Part shown: one piece after another, positions 20,867 through 28,633 of the stretch | How positions within the stretch are numbered: position 1 is the stretch's first letter | Layout: each line of letters begins with the position of its first letter | Notes under the pieces: generated by a model | Told to the model about the DNA's origin: nothing | The model's input: only the letters and a program-made list of their open reading frames with translations | Database searches by the model: none | Translations under genes and position numbers: made by a program | IMG/VR virus record: IMGVR_UViG_3300042691_003290 | Coordinates: 1 to 33,168 of that record | DNA length: 33,168 nucleotides | From: a virus | Direction: 5' to 3' (one strand)

Positions 20867-21343
20867 ATGGAAGACGAAATGCAGGGCGGTCAATGCCCCG
20901 TCGCTACGCGCGACATTACGATCAATTTGCAGAACCGTGGCCGCGCGATTGACAAGGCTAACTATGGCCCGATGAACCCGCGCGAGCCGAACGATCGCTA
21001 CTGGCAGCAGCTGGCTGCGAAGTGGGACGTTCCGGTTGAGGAAGCGAAGACGATGCGCTGCGGCAACTGCGCGGCGTTCAATCAGACATCGAAGATTATG
21101 GACTGCATCAAGCAGGGCTTCGGAGGAGAAGGACAAGCAGATGACCCTATGGGAACGGTTGAAGCAGGCGATCTCGGATTTTGCGAGATTTTTGACTTTA
21201 AGTGCGCCGCAGAACGAACCTGTGACGCATGGATCGTCGGAGGCCCCATCACGGACGAAGAAGAGGGCGACGAGTACGAAGACGAGTACGACGACGAAGA
21301 AGGCTCCGAAGAAGACGAAAGCGGCAACGAAGAAGAGGACTAA
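20867..21343 (+). CDS. Cys-rich head-region protein with acidic tail (158 aa)
   Basis: ATG 20867 is one base after the preceding stop. The main part (CPVATRDITINLQNRGRAID, then NYGPMNPREPN, then MRCGNCAAFNQTSKIMDCI and LGFCEIFDFKCAAERTCDAW) matches a recurring phage head-region family with six to seven conserved cysteines, possibly a metal or iron-sulfur site. After IVGGPI the protein carries about 30 residues of almost pure Glu/Asp. In the family members I recall, the protein ends near this point, so the acid tail is extra. That tail is coded by the same DNA as the basic tail of another gene (21141-21350). Confidence 0.75.
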   Translation: MEDEMQGGQCPVATRDITINLQNRGRAIDKANYGPMNPREPNDRYWQQLAAKWDVPVEEAKTMRCGNCAAFNQTSKIMDCIKQGFGGEGQADDPMGTVEAGDLGFCEIFDFKCAAERTCDAWIVGGPITDEEEGDEYEDEYDDEEGSEEDESGNEEED

Positions 21344-21350
21344 GTCGTGA
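21141..21350 (+). CDS. Overlapping gene with Lys/Thr-rich tail (69 aa)
   Basis: ATG 21141 is preceded by GGAGGAGAAGGA, a very strong ribosome binding site within the Cys-rich gene. The product begins MTLWERLKQAISDFARFL, an amphipathic helix, then has a Pro/Asn/Ser linker and a histone-H1-like tail of Lys, Thr, Ala and Arg (KKAPKKTKAATKKRTKS). Its TGA overlaps the GTG of the glycosyltransferase (GTGA), exactly the coupling used throughout this genome. That exact junction plus the ribosome binding site are good evidence of translation. It may bind DNA. The same 200 nt give an acidic tail in the other frame. Confidence 0.65.
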   Translation: MTLWERLKQAISDFARFLTLSAPQNEPVTHGSSEAPSRTKKRATSTKTSTTTKKAPKKTKAATKKRTKS

Positions 21351-22036
21351 AGGTTGCCATCTGCATACCGGCACGGGAGACGGTTTGCTCAGGCTTTGCG
21401 AAAGACTTGGCAATGCTGACGGCGAATATCTACGCCGGTCTTCCGCAAGGCGGCACGTTCAACGTCAACATTCTGAGCGGCACGCTCATCGCAGACCAGC
21501 GGCAGAACCTTGTTCGCAAGGCGTTTGCGGCTGACTACGACTATGTGCTGTTCCTCGACGCCGACATGCGCTTCCCGGCTGACACGTTCTGGAAGTTGCA
21601 GCGGCATAACAAGGACATCGTCGCAGCAAACTATCCGACGCGCCGCATCCCGGTGAAGACGGTCGCGTTCCGTGACTTTGCGAACCTTGAGTGCATCTAC
21701 ACGGACAACGGCAGCACCGGGCTTGAAGAGGTCGATGCGGTCGGTATGGGCGTGATGCTCATCAAGATGGACGTGTTTCGGAAGTGTCCGCTGCCTTGGT
21801 TCAATCTGGCGTGGCTTCCGTCAGGGAATGTGTGGGTCGGAGAGGACATTTACTTCTGCAAGCTCGCGCAGGCGCATGGTTTCAAGGTCTACATCGACCA
21901 CGACCTGTCGAAAAACGTGAAGCACATAGGGTCGATGGAGTTCACACACGATCACGCGGTGGAATGTCGGCCTGATACGCCGATCGACATCGCAGAGGCG
22001 GCAGAAAAGATCGAGGCAATGGAGGCCGAGGCATGA
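21347..22036 (+). CDS. Glycosyltransferase-like protein (229 aa)
   Basis: A GTG start overlaps the stop of the basic overlapping gene. The sequence shows a GT-A-like fold: VAICIPARE at the N-terminus, YDYVLFLDADMRFP around residue 65-80 with the D-x-D-type metal site, DAVGMGVMLIK, and the GEDIYFCKLAQAHG segment, where the acid is the usual catalytic base position. Such enzymes occur in phage head-gene clusters. They could modify DNA, capsid or host surface sugars; the target is unknown. The gene ends with an ATGA overlap with a small basic gene. Confidence 0.75.
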   Translation: MKVAICIPARETVCSGFAKDLAMLTANIYAGLPQGGTFNVNILSGTLIADQRQNLVRKAFAADYDYVLFLDADMRFPADTFWKLQRHNKDIVAANYPTRRIPVKTVAFRDFANLECIYTDNGSTGLEEVDAVGMGVMLIKMDVFRKCPLPWFNLAWLPSGNVWVGEDIYFCKLAQAHGFKVYIDHDLSKNVKHIGSMEFTHDHAVECRPDTPIDIAEAAEKIEAMEAEA

Positions 22037-22191
22037 AGAAGTCGAAGTCAGAGAAGAAGATCAGCAAGGTTATGACCGAGTTCGGCGCTGGCAAGCTGCA
22101 CAGCGGCTCGAAGAAGGGTCCGGTCGTGAAATCGAAGAAGCAGGCGATTGCGATCGCGCTTTCTGAGGCCGGAAAGAGCAAGAAAAAGTGA
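22033..22191 (+). CDS. DUF6496-like small basic protein (52 aa)
   Basis: The ATGA overlap sets the start and a GTGA overlap the end. KVMTEFGAGKLHSGSKKG, then KSKKQAIAIALSEAGKSKKK matches a widespread small phage and bacterial family with KVMxEFxxGxLxSGS...KQAIAIALSEAG, which I know as DUF6496. It is Lys-rich with a single amphipathic helix. The function is unknown; it often accompanies head genes. The match to the family pattern is close. Confidence 0.75.
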   Translation: MKKSKSEKKISKVMTEFGAGKLHSGSKKGPVVKSKKQAIAIALSEAGKSKKK

Positions 22192-22745
22192 AGCACTTCT
22201 ACGACAAGATCGACGGCTGGTTCAATTTCAGCAAACCCTACCGCGATGCGGTGAAGGGAGCGAAAGATGGCGCGATTTTTGTCGAATTAGGGTGCTGGAA
22301 AGGCAAATCGGCGTCTTTTATGGGCGTCGAGATTGTCAAAAGCGGAAAGTCGATTGCGTTTCACTGTGTCGATCATTGGGGAGGGTCGAATGAGCCTGCT
22401 CACAAGGCTGACCCCGATCTTGAGCGCGTTTTCGACATCTTTAGCGAGAACATGGAGCGCATCGAGGGCCTCGATCTGCACGTTCATCGCATGGCTTCAG
22501 CGCCAGCTGCTCATCTCTTTGAAGATGGCTCGGTCGATTTTGTCTGGATTGACGCGGGCCATGAGTTTGAAGAGGTGATGGCTGACATAGAGGCTTGGTG
22601 GCCGAAGGTGAAGGCCGGCGGCGTCATGGGCGGTGACGATTACCCGATGGATGGTGTAAAGAAAGCTGTAGATACGGTTTTCACCGGGCGCGAAGTCGGC
22701 TCTGAGAACGGCTGGCAGTGGTGGCGCGTGCGGAAGAAGGGATAA
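22188..22745 (+). CDS. Class I SAM-dependent methyltransferase (185 aa)
   Basis: A GTG start overlaps the previous stop. The SAM-binding motif I is FVELGCWKGKSASFMG (about residues 31-46), followed by AFHCVDHWGG (motif II acid), and VDFVWIDAGHEFEEVMADI (about 115-133), then a KAGGVMGGDD motif. This is a Methyltransf_24-like layout, often acting on sugars or small molecules rather than DNA. With the neighbouring glycosyltransferase it may decorate a glycan on capsid or cell. The gene ends four bases before the portal gene. Confidence 0.8.
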   Translation: MKHFYDKIDGWFNFSKPYRDAVKGAKDGAIFVELGCWKGKSASFMGVEIVKSGKSIAFHCVDHWGGSNEPAHKADPDLERVFDIFSENMERIEGLDLHVHRMASAPAAHLFEDGSVDFVWIDAGHEFEEVMADIEAWWPKVKAGGVMGGDDYPMDGVKKAVDTVFTGREVGSENGWQWWRVRKKG

Positions 22746-22749
22746 GACG

Positions 22750-24951
22750 ATGGCAGACATGCTCCCCGGTAAATACGACCCTAGCTATACGCCTATCCCG
22801 AAGCCGAAGGTGCTGAACGGCGACACGGGGCTGCTCGTTCCTGACGCGGGGCCGATGGATGACGACGAGTTCGCCTTCGTATTGCGACAGGCGATCGAGA
22901 ACGCACAGTCCTACATCGACAGTTATCTCGCGCCAGAGCGCGAAGCTGCGATGTCGTTCTACCTTGGCGACAAGTTCGGCAATGAAGAGGACGGGCGCTC
23001 TCAGGTCGTGCTGACCGAGGTGCGCGATACTGTTCTGGCGATGCTGCCGTCGCTGCTCCGCATCTTCACCGGGCCTGAGCGTGTCGTCGAGTTCGTGCCG
23101 AAGATGCCTGAAGACATCGCTGCGGCAGAGCAGGCCACAGACCTAATCAATTACATCTTCATGCAGGAGAACCCAGGCTTCCGCATCCTGCACGACGCCA
23201 TGAAGGATGCGCTGATCCTCAAGACTGGCGTGCTGACTTGGTACAAGGTCGATGACGAGAGCGTCGAGTATTACTCCTACTCGGGCCTGACGGCTGACGA
23301 GATGATGATGATCCAGAGCGACCCTGACGTGGTCGTCGATGAGGTCGTCGAGGAGTTTGACAGCGCAGTCGGCATCCCGTTCTACAGCCTCCGCATTCGT
23401 CGGACGAAGCGCACGCCGCGCTATGTCGTCGAGTGCATCCCGCCCGAACAGTTCCTGATCGACAGCGAAGCGACCAGCATTGACGACGCAATCTATGTCG
23501 GTCGGCGCAAGCTGGCGACGGTCTCTGAGCTTGTGGCGATGGGCTATGACCGCGACATCATCGAAGAGAACGCAGGCACGGGTGGCTTTGAGGAGAACCT
23601 CGAGGTTCTCGTCCGCAACCCGGCAGATCAGTCCTTCTTCGGTATCACGAACGCGACCGACGAGACGACCGATCGCGTGTTCTATGTCGAGAGCTATGTG
23701 CGCGTCGATAAGGACGGAGACGGCATCGCGGAGCTTCACAAGGTCTGCTCCGTTGGCAATGGTGCCTACATCCTGCACGACGAGGTCGTCCAGCACGCGC
23801 CGTTCTCGATCCTGTCGCCTGATCCGACGCCGCACACGATCTTCGGTCAGTCGATCGCAGATCAGACGATGGACATCCAGCTGATTAAATCGTCGATCAT
23901 GCGGAACACGCTCGACAGCCTCGCTCAGACGATCCATCCGCGCACTGTCATCGTCGAAGGCCAAGTGAACATCGACGATGTCCTTAATGTGGAGACGGGT
24001 GGAGTTATCAGAGCGCGTGCGCCTGGTATGGTTACGCCGCTCTCTGAGCCGTTCGTGGGCCAGCAGGCTCTCGGCGTCATGGCCTACCTCGACGAGATCA
24101 AGACGCAGCGCACTGGCATCTCGCGCGCCTCGCAGGGCCTCGATGCTGACGTGCTGCAATCAACGACGAATGCGGCTGTGCAGGCGCAGCTGACCTCGTC
24201 GCAGGAGCGCGTCGAGATGATCGCGCGCCTGTTTGCTGACGGCCTGAAACGGTGCTTCCAAGGCTTGTTGAAGCTGGTCGTCCAGCATCAGGACAAGCCG
24301 AAGATCATGCGCCTGCGAAACGAGTTCGTGCCGATCGACCCGCGCGGTTGGGACGCCAGCATGGACATGACGGTCAACATCGCGTTGGGCCGTGGTTCTG
24401 ACGAGCAACGCATGGCCTTCCTGATGCAAATCATCGCGCAGCAGAAGGAAGTGATCCAGCTATACGGGCCTTACAACCCGCTCGTCGATCTGGCGCAGCT
24501 GCGTGATGCTCTGGCCGAAGTGACGCAGCTGGCCGGCTTCCAAGACCCTGCAAAGTTCTGGAAGGAGATCAACCCGCAAGAGGTTGAAGCCTTCATGCAG
24601 CAGCAGGCCGAGAACAAGCCTGAAGACCCTGCGGCAATGTTGGCGAACGTCGAGGCCGAGAAGATCAAGGCCGACATCCTGATCCAAGCCGCCAAGCAGG
24701 AACTTGATCGCCAGAAGGCGATCGCGCAGGCCGATCTCGAGCGCGATAAGCTGATCGTCGATGCCATGCTGAAGGCGATCGAGATGCAGCTGAAATATGG
24801 CGCACAGGTCGATATGGCGATGATTAAGGGCGAGGTTGATCGTCAACGCGAAGAAATCCGCGCCATGTTCAGTGCGGCGCAGGCGCAACAGGTTGCGCCG
24901 GCTCCGCAGCCAGAACCGATGATGCCGATGCCTCCGATGATGGGGATGTGA
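22750..24951 (+). CDS. Portal protein, P22-like (733 aa)
   Basis: The dodecameric ring through which DNA enters and leaves the head. The N-terminal part (IENAQSYIDSYLAPEREAAM, then FYLGDKFGNEEDGRSQVVLT and EVRDTVLAMLPSLLRIFTG) is typical of long P22-type portals, followed by the wing and stem regions. The C-terminal ~130 residues are a long helix rich in Gln, Lys and Ala (barrel-like), ending in a Met/Pro-rich tail (MPPMMGM). Length and position after terL and before scaffold and capsid genes fit. GC content and codon use match the neighbours. Confidence 0.92.
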   Translation: MADMLPGKYDPSYTPIPKPKVLNGDTGLLVPDAGPMDDDEFAFVLRQAIENAQSYIDSYLAPEREAAMSFYLGDKFGNEEDGRSQVVLTEVRDTVLAMLPSLLRIFTGPERVVEFVPKMPEDIAAAEQATDLINYIFMQENPGFRILHDAMKDALILKTGVLTWYKVDDESVEYYSYSGLTADEMMMIQSDPDVVVDEVVEEFDSAVGIPFYSLRIRRTKRTPRYVVECIPPEQFLIDSEATSIDDAIYVGRRKLATVSELVAMGYDRDIIEENAGTGGFEENLEVLVRNPADQSFFGITNATDETTDRVFYVESYVRVDKDGDGIAELHKVCSVGNGAYILHDEVVQHAPFSILSPDPTPHTIFGQSIADQTMDIQLIKSSIMRNTLDSLAQTIHPRTVIVEGQVNIDDVLNVETGGVIRARAPGMVTPLSEPFVGQQALGVMAYLDEIKTQRTGISRASQGLDADVLQSTTNAAVQAQLTSSQERVEMIARLFADGLKRCFQGLLKLVVQHQDKPKIMRLRNEFVPIDPRGWDASMDMTVNIALGRGSDEQRMAFLMQIIAQQKEVIQLYGPYNPLVDLAQLRDALAEVTQLAGFQDPAKFWKEINPQEVEAFMQQQAENKPEDPAAMLANVEAEKIKADILIQAAKQELDRQKAIAQADLERDKLIVDAMLKAIEMQLKYGAQVDMAMIKGEVDRQREEIRAMFSAAQAQQVAPAPQPEPMMPMPPMMGM

Positions 24952-25208
24952 TGTCTACATTCGATCAGGAAGAACTCTGGCGCGAGGCTAAGGTTCTCGC
25001 GCAAAGCAAGGCCGCGATGGAAGTCATCAGCCGCATTGAGAAGCGTCTGATCGACGAGTGGTCGAACTCTGACCCCGATAAGTGGGAGGCGCGAGATACG
25101 GCATATCACCTTGTCCGCGCTATTCGCACGTTTCGGGACGAGCTTGCGGCGTTGGCGAGTGAGCCTGACGTGACCGCATTTAACCGTCGCTTGAAGGGCG
25201 ACCGATAA
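24951..25208 (+). CDS. Small head-region protein (85 aa)
   Basis: ATG 24951 overlaps the portal stop (TGATG); the GTG at 24948 is possible too. The protein is helical (DQEELWREAKVLAQSKAAME, then VISRIEKRLIDEWSNSDPDK). It ends with a basic segment. It lies between portal and scaffold, a place where similar phages encode one small unknown protein. No motif is recognised. Confidence 0.65.
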   Translation: MSTFDQEELWREAKVLAQSKAAMEVISRIEKRLIDEWSNSDPDKWEARDTAYHLVRAIRTFRDELAALASEPDVTAFNRRLKGDR

Positions 25209-25222
25209 AGGAGTAAATACAG

Positions 25223-26260
25223 ATGAACACAGCCGAGCAGTCGCAGCCTAGCGAAATCGGCATTGCAGAAGCAGCAGATCGCTTTGCGGCATTGATGGGA
25301 GGCCCCGAGGCCGAACCCACACCCGCAAAAAGACAGCCTGCCCCTGCCGAGACCGAGGAGGTCGAGGCGTCTGCGGAAGAAGTCGATGAGACGCCTTCTG
25401 AGGATGGAGAGGCCGCAGAGACCGATGAGGTCGATGCGTCGTCCGAAGAAGATGCGACAGAAGCCGCAGAGGACGAAGATGATGGCTCGGAACGCGAGCT
25501 TTCAGATGACACGCTCGTAACCGTCAAGATTGACGGCAAGACGCAGCAAATCACTCTGAAGGAAGCGCGGGAAGGTTATCAACGGCAGTCCGATTATTCG
25601 CGCAACATGAATGCTCTCCGCGAGGAGAAGCAGGAAGTTGATGCGGTTCGCCAACAAGTTCTTGTTGAGCGGCAACAATACGAAGCACTGATCCCGGCCT
25701 TGCGCCAGCAGCTTGAACAGCTGCTTCCACAAGAGCCAGATTGGGAGAAGCTGCATCGTGAGGACCCGCTGAACTACCCGCTGATACGAGATCAGTGGCG
25801 CGACTATCAGGAGCGCCTTGCTGCGACGAGAGCCGAACAGGAACGTCTCAGCTACATCCGGCAGCAGGAAGAACAGGCGCAACTCAGGAAGATTGTCGAA
25901 GAGGGCCAGAAGTGGCTCGTCGAGAAGAACCCTGAGTGGAAAGATGCGAAGAAGTGGGACGACGCGCGTAGCAAGCTGAAGGACTATGGCCGCAAAGTCG
26001 GCTATACGGACGAAGAACTCGCGCAAGCATACGACCCCCGCGCTCTTCTAGTTCTCGACAAGGCTCGTCGCTATGACGAGCTAATGGCTAACAGACCAAA
26101 ACCTGTGAAGCAGGAAGGTCCGAAGCCGATGAAGGCGGGAACACCAGCATCGTCGCCGCGTAAGACGACCGAAGTGACGCGAATGAAACAACGTCTCGCT
26201 AAAACTGGCCGCGTTGAAGACGCAGCCGCTTTCTTCGGACTTCTAGATAGCAGGAGGTAA
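25223..26260 (+). CDS. Capsid scaffolding protein (345 aa)
   Basis: AAAGGAG lies upstream. The N-terminal ~100 residues are extremely acidic, Glu/Ser/Ala-rich and disordered. Then LVTVKIDGKTQQITLKEAR with GYQRQSDYSRNMNALREE, a widely conserved phage scaffold segment, and a long coiled coil (EERQQYEALIPAL-type heptads, about 140-230). The C-terminus is basic (KTTEVTRMKQRLAKTGRVED), as needed to contact coat protein. Scaffold guides capsid assembly and leaves before packaging is complete. The major capsid gene follows directly. Confidence 0.88.
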   Translation: MNTAEQSQPSEIGIAEAADRFAALMGGPEAEPTPAKRQPAPAETEEVEASAEEVDETPSEDGEAAETDEVDASSEEDATEAAEDEDDGSERELSDDTLVTVKIDGKTQQITLKEAREGYQRQSDYSRNMNALREEKQEVDAVRQQVLVERQQYEALIPALRQQLEQLLPQEPDWEKLHREDPLNYPLIRDQWRDYQERLAATRAEQERLSYIRQQEEQAQLRKIVEEGQKWLVEKNPEWKDAKKWDDARSKLKDYGRKVGYTDEELAQAYDPRALLVLDKARRYDELMANRPKPVKQEGPKPMKAGTPASSPRKTTEVTRMKQRLAKTGRVEDAAAFFGLLDSRR

Positions 26261-26264
26261 GCCG

Positions 26265-27245
26265 ATGGCTTCCGTTTCTAAAGTAACCACCTACGACGCA
26301 AGCAACGCGATCCGCGAAGACCTTGCGAACATCATCTATGACATCTCGCCGGTCGATACTCCGTTCATGTCGAACGTGGGCCGCGACACTGCGTCAAACA
26401 CCTACTTCGAGTGGCAGACCGACGAACTCGCTGCTGCCGCAGCGAACGCTGCGATCGAAGGTGCCGATGCCGGTAACGCCGACTTCGATGCAACTCTGCG
26501 CGTTGCTAACTACACGCAGATCAGCACGAAGGTTGTCTCGGTGTCGAACACCTCAGACGCCGTCAACACTGCCGGTATGCGTACCGTCATGGCCTATCAG
26601 CAGGCCAAGAAGGCGAAAGAGCTGAAGCGCGATATGGAGTTCGTTCTCCTTCGCAACCAAGCTGCTAACGCCGGTTCTGGCACTTCGACCGCACGCAACA
26701 CTGCCGGCTTGCCGGCTTGGTTGCAGACGAACATTCAGGCGAACTCTGCTACGGCTCCGACGATGTCGGGCGCTGGCGGCAACGGTTATCCGAACGCTGC
26801 TTGGACGAGCCTCTCGACAGCGACGGACGTTGCGTTCACTGAAGCCATGCTCAAGACTGCACAGCAGCAGGCTTGGTCGGAAGGCGGCAATCCGTCGATC
26901 CTCATGGTCGGCCCGTACAACAAGACCGTCGCTTCGGCGTTCGCTGGTCTTGCTGAACAGCGCGTCACCTACAATCAGGTGAAGCCGTTGAAAATTATTG
27001 CGACGGCAGACGTATACCTCGGAGATTTCGGGGAATTGGCGATCGTCCCAAATCGCTTTCAGCCTGAAAACTTCGCATTCGTCCTCGATCCCGAGTACGC
27101 CTCGGTGTCGTACCTCCGTCCGTTCCGCGTCATCGACATCGCTCCCACGGGCGATGCGGTGAAGAAGGAACTGGTCGTCGAGTATGGCCTCCGCGTGAAG
27201 AACGAAAAGGCTCACGCGATCATTGCCAACTTGATTACGGCCTGA
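26265..27245 (+). CDS. Major capsid protein, SU10-like (326 aa)
   Basis: The sequence has the hallmarks of the SU10-type (DUF5309) coat: TTYDASNAIREDLANIIYDI, SPVDTPFMSNVG, YFEWQTDEL, TQISTKVVSVSNTSDAVNT, then the long helix with ELKRDMEFVLLRNQAAN, and NPSILMVGPYNKTVASAF. It ends with the strand-rich SYLRPFRVIDIAPTGDAVKK and VEYGLRVKNEKAH. It adopts the HK97 fold in this family. GGAGG lies upstream, and a strong terminator follows, as expected for the most abundant virion protein. Confidence 0.95.
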   Translation: MASVSKVTTYDASNAIREDLANIIYDISPVDTPFMSNVGRDTASNTYFEWQTDELAAAAANAAIEGADAGNADFDATLRVANYTQISTKVVSVSNTSDAVNTAGMRTVMAYQQAKKAKELKRDMEFVLLRNQAANAGSGTSTARNTAGLPAWLQTNIQANSATAPTMSGAGGNGYPNAAWTSLSTATDVAFTEAMLKTAQQQAWSEGGNPSILMVGPYNKTVASAFAGLAEQRVTYNQVKPLKIIATADVYLGDFGELAIVPNRFQPENFAFVLDPEYASVSYLRPFRVIDIAPTGDAVKKELVVEYGLRVKNEKAHAIIANLITA

Positions 27246-27252
27246 TGAATAG

Positions 27253-27279
27253 AGGGGCGGGGAAACCCGCCCCTTCTTT
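27253..27279 (+). terminator. Intrinsic terminator after the major capsid gene
   Basis: AGGGGCGGG and CCCGCCCCT form a nine-pair stem with a GAAA tetraloop, followed by TCTTTC. It is among the most stable simple hairpins in the window. Only 15 bp separate it from the next ATG, so genes downstream depend on read-through. Confidence 0.85.
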
Positions 27280-27294
27280 CACGGAGAGGATGTA

Positions 27295-27621
27295 ATGGCG
27301 GAAGAGTTCGCTCCCGGCACTTTCAATCTTGGCGGTGACGAGTTCACTGGCTCAATGACGAAGATGCACATCACGCCTGACGGCAAGATGCACATCGAGA
27401 ACATCTACCAAGTGGATGACATCGTCGAGCAGGCCAAGGCAGAGCGCAACGAAGTTTCACGCACGGATAAGGTTGGCGACATGGTCAAGGTCGCAAGCCT
27501 GCCGATGCACGTTTATCTTGATCTGCTTCAGCGCAACATCATTGGCGACAAGATGGCGATGCGCCGCTGGCTGAAGTCTGACGAGGCGCAGCCGTATCGC
27601 ACGCACTGGATGGCAAGCTGA
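27295..27621 (+). CDS. Small head protein (108 aa), unknown
   Basis: CGGAGAGGA lies before the ATG, and the stop overlaps the next start (TGATG). The protein has a beta-rich N-terminal part (FTGSMTKMHITPDGKMHIEN) and a helical C-terminal part (VKVASLPMHVYLDLLQRNII, then GDKMAMRRWLKSDE). The LPMHVYLDLL element recurs in small proteins placed between capsid and adaptor genes of related phages. No enzyme motif. It could be a minor head or connector component. Confidence 0.65.
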   Translation: MAEEFAPGTFNLGGDEFTGSMTKMHITPDGKMHIENIYQVDDIVEQAKAERNEVSRTDKVGDMVKVASLPMHVYLDLLQRNIIGDKMAMRRWLKSDEAQPYRTHWMAS

Positions 27622-28238
27622 TGGCGACGATCACGAACTACACGACGCTGCAAAGCACGATCGCAGATTATCTGAACCGTGCCGATCTGACGGCGCAAAT
27701 CCCGACTTTCATTCAGCTTGCGGAGGCTGACTTCAATACTCGCCTCCGCACGCGCGAGATGATCGTTCGGGCTGAAGCGCAGAGCAGCAACGAGTTCGTG
27801 CAGCTTCCTGCCGATTGGCTCGAGGCTATCAATTTACACATCATTGATGGCGCGCAGCCGCTGCGCTTCGTGACGCTCGACGAGGCAGACTACATCAACA
27901 AGCAGCAGATATTCACGAACGTCGCTGCGTATTCACTGATGAATGGCGCGATCGAACTGATCCCTGCTCCCGGCGCAGACATAGACATCGAGATGATCTA
28001 CTACGGCAAGATCACTCCGCTGTCGTCTGAAGTTGCAACGAACTGGCTGCTGACTAAAGCGCCAGACGTTTATCTTTACGGCTCTCTTATGCACGCGCAG
28101 CCGTTCCTAATGGACGACCAGCGGATGCCTATTTTTGCCTCGCTTTACAACTCTCGTATTGAGGCTCTAAACGAAGAGAGCATGAAATCTACCCACAGCG
28201 GTTCGCCGCTCGTCGCCAGAACACGGAGGGTCTACTGA
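27621..28238 (+). CDS. Head-tail adaptor protein, SU10-like (205 aa)
   Basis: TGATG overlap with the previous gene. The pattern DYLNRADLTAQIPTFIQLAE, then ADFNTRLRTREMIVRAEAQ, then VQLPADWLEAINLHI matches the phage adaptor family seen in SU10-like podoviruses. A beta domain follows (IEMIYYGKITPL), then APDVYLYGSLMHAQPFL. The protein forms a ring under the portal and attaches the tail. Length and genome position fit well. Confidence 0.85.
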   Translation: MATITNYTTLQSTIADYLNRADLTAQIPTFIQLAEADFNTRLRTREMIVRAEAQSSNEFVQLPADWLEAINLHIIDGAQPLRFVTLDEADYINKQQIFTNVAAYSLMNGAIELIPAPGADIDIEMIYYGKITPLSSEVATNWLLTKAPDVYLYGSLMHAQPFLMDDQRMPIFASLYNSRIEALNEESMKSTHSGSPLVARTRRVY

Positions 28239-28630
28239 TGGCTGGCCTTAGTAACTACGCAGAAGACCTCGTTCTTGATTGGCTATTCACGACAGCATCC
28301 GCAACTCGCCCGACTTCTTGGTATGTTGGCCTGTTCACGGTTGCGCCGGGTGAAGGCGGTGGTGGCACTGAAGTTTCAGGCAATGCCTACGCGCGTCAGT
28401 CTGCGACGTTCACTGTCTCCGGCACGGCACCGACAACCGCTGAGAACAGCGTGGCGATCGAGTTCCCTACAGCGACTGGCACATGGGGAACGATCGTCGC
28501 TGCCGGCATCTTTGATGCCTCAACCAGCGGCAACCTAATCGCGTTCGCTGATCTGACGGCATCTAAGACGATCCAGTCAGGCGACGTTCTGCGTTTCAAC
28601 GCAGGCACGCTGACAATCACTCTGGACTGA
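28238..28630 (+). CDS. Tail or fibre-associated virion protein (130 aa)
   Basis: The ATG overlaps the adaptor stop. The motif SWYVGLFTVAPGEGGGGTEV with SGNAYARQSATF and a beta-rich rest (VAIEFPTATGTWGTIVAAGI, then DVLRFNAGTLTITLD) is a widespread phage tail protein often annotated only as putative tail protein. It is entirely beta-structured. Probably part of the distal tail or fibre base. No enzymatic residues are visible. Confidence 0.7.
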   Translation: MAGLSNYAEDLVLDWLFTTASATRPTSWYVGLFTVAPGEGGGGTEVSGNAYARQSATFTVSGTAPTTAENSVAIEFPTATGTWGTIVAAGIFDASTSGNLIAFADLTASKTIQSGDVLRFNAGTLTITLD

Positions 28631-28633
28631 TAA

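Noticed and set aside
23143-24159. Long minus-strand frame of 338 codons opposite the portal gene
   Set aside because: It is fully inside a clear gene on the other strand, is Arg/Asp/His-rich with no motif, and lacks a ribosome binding site; it arises from codon bias.
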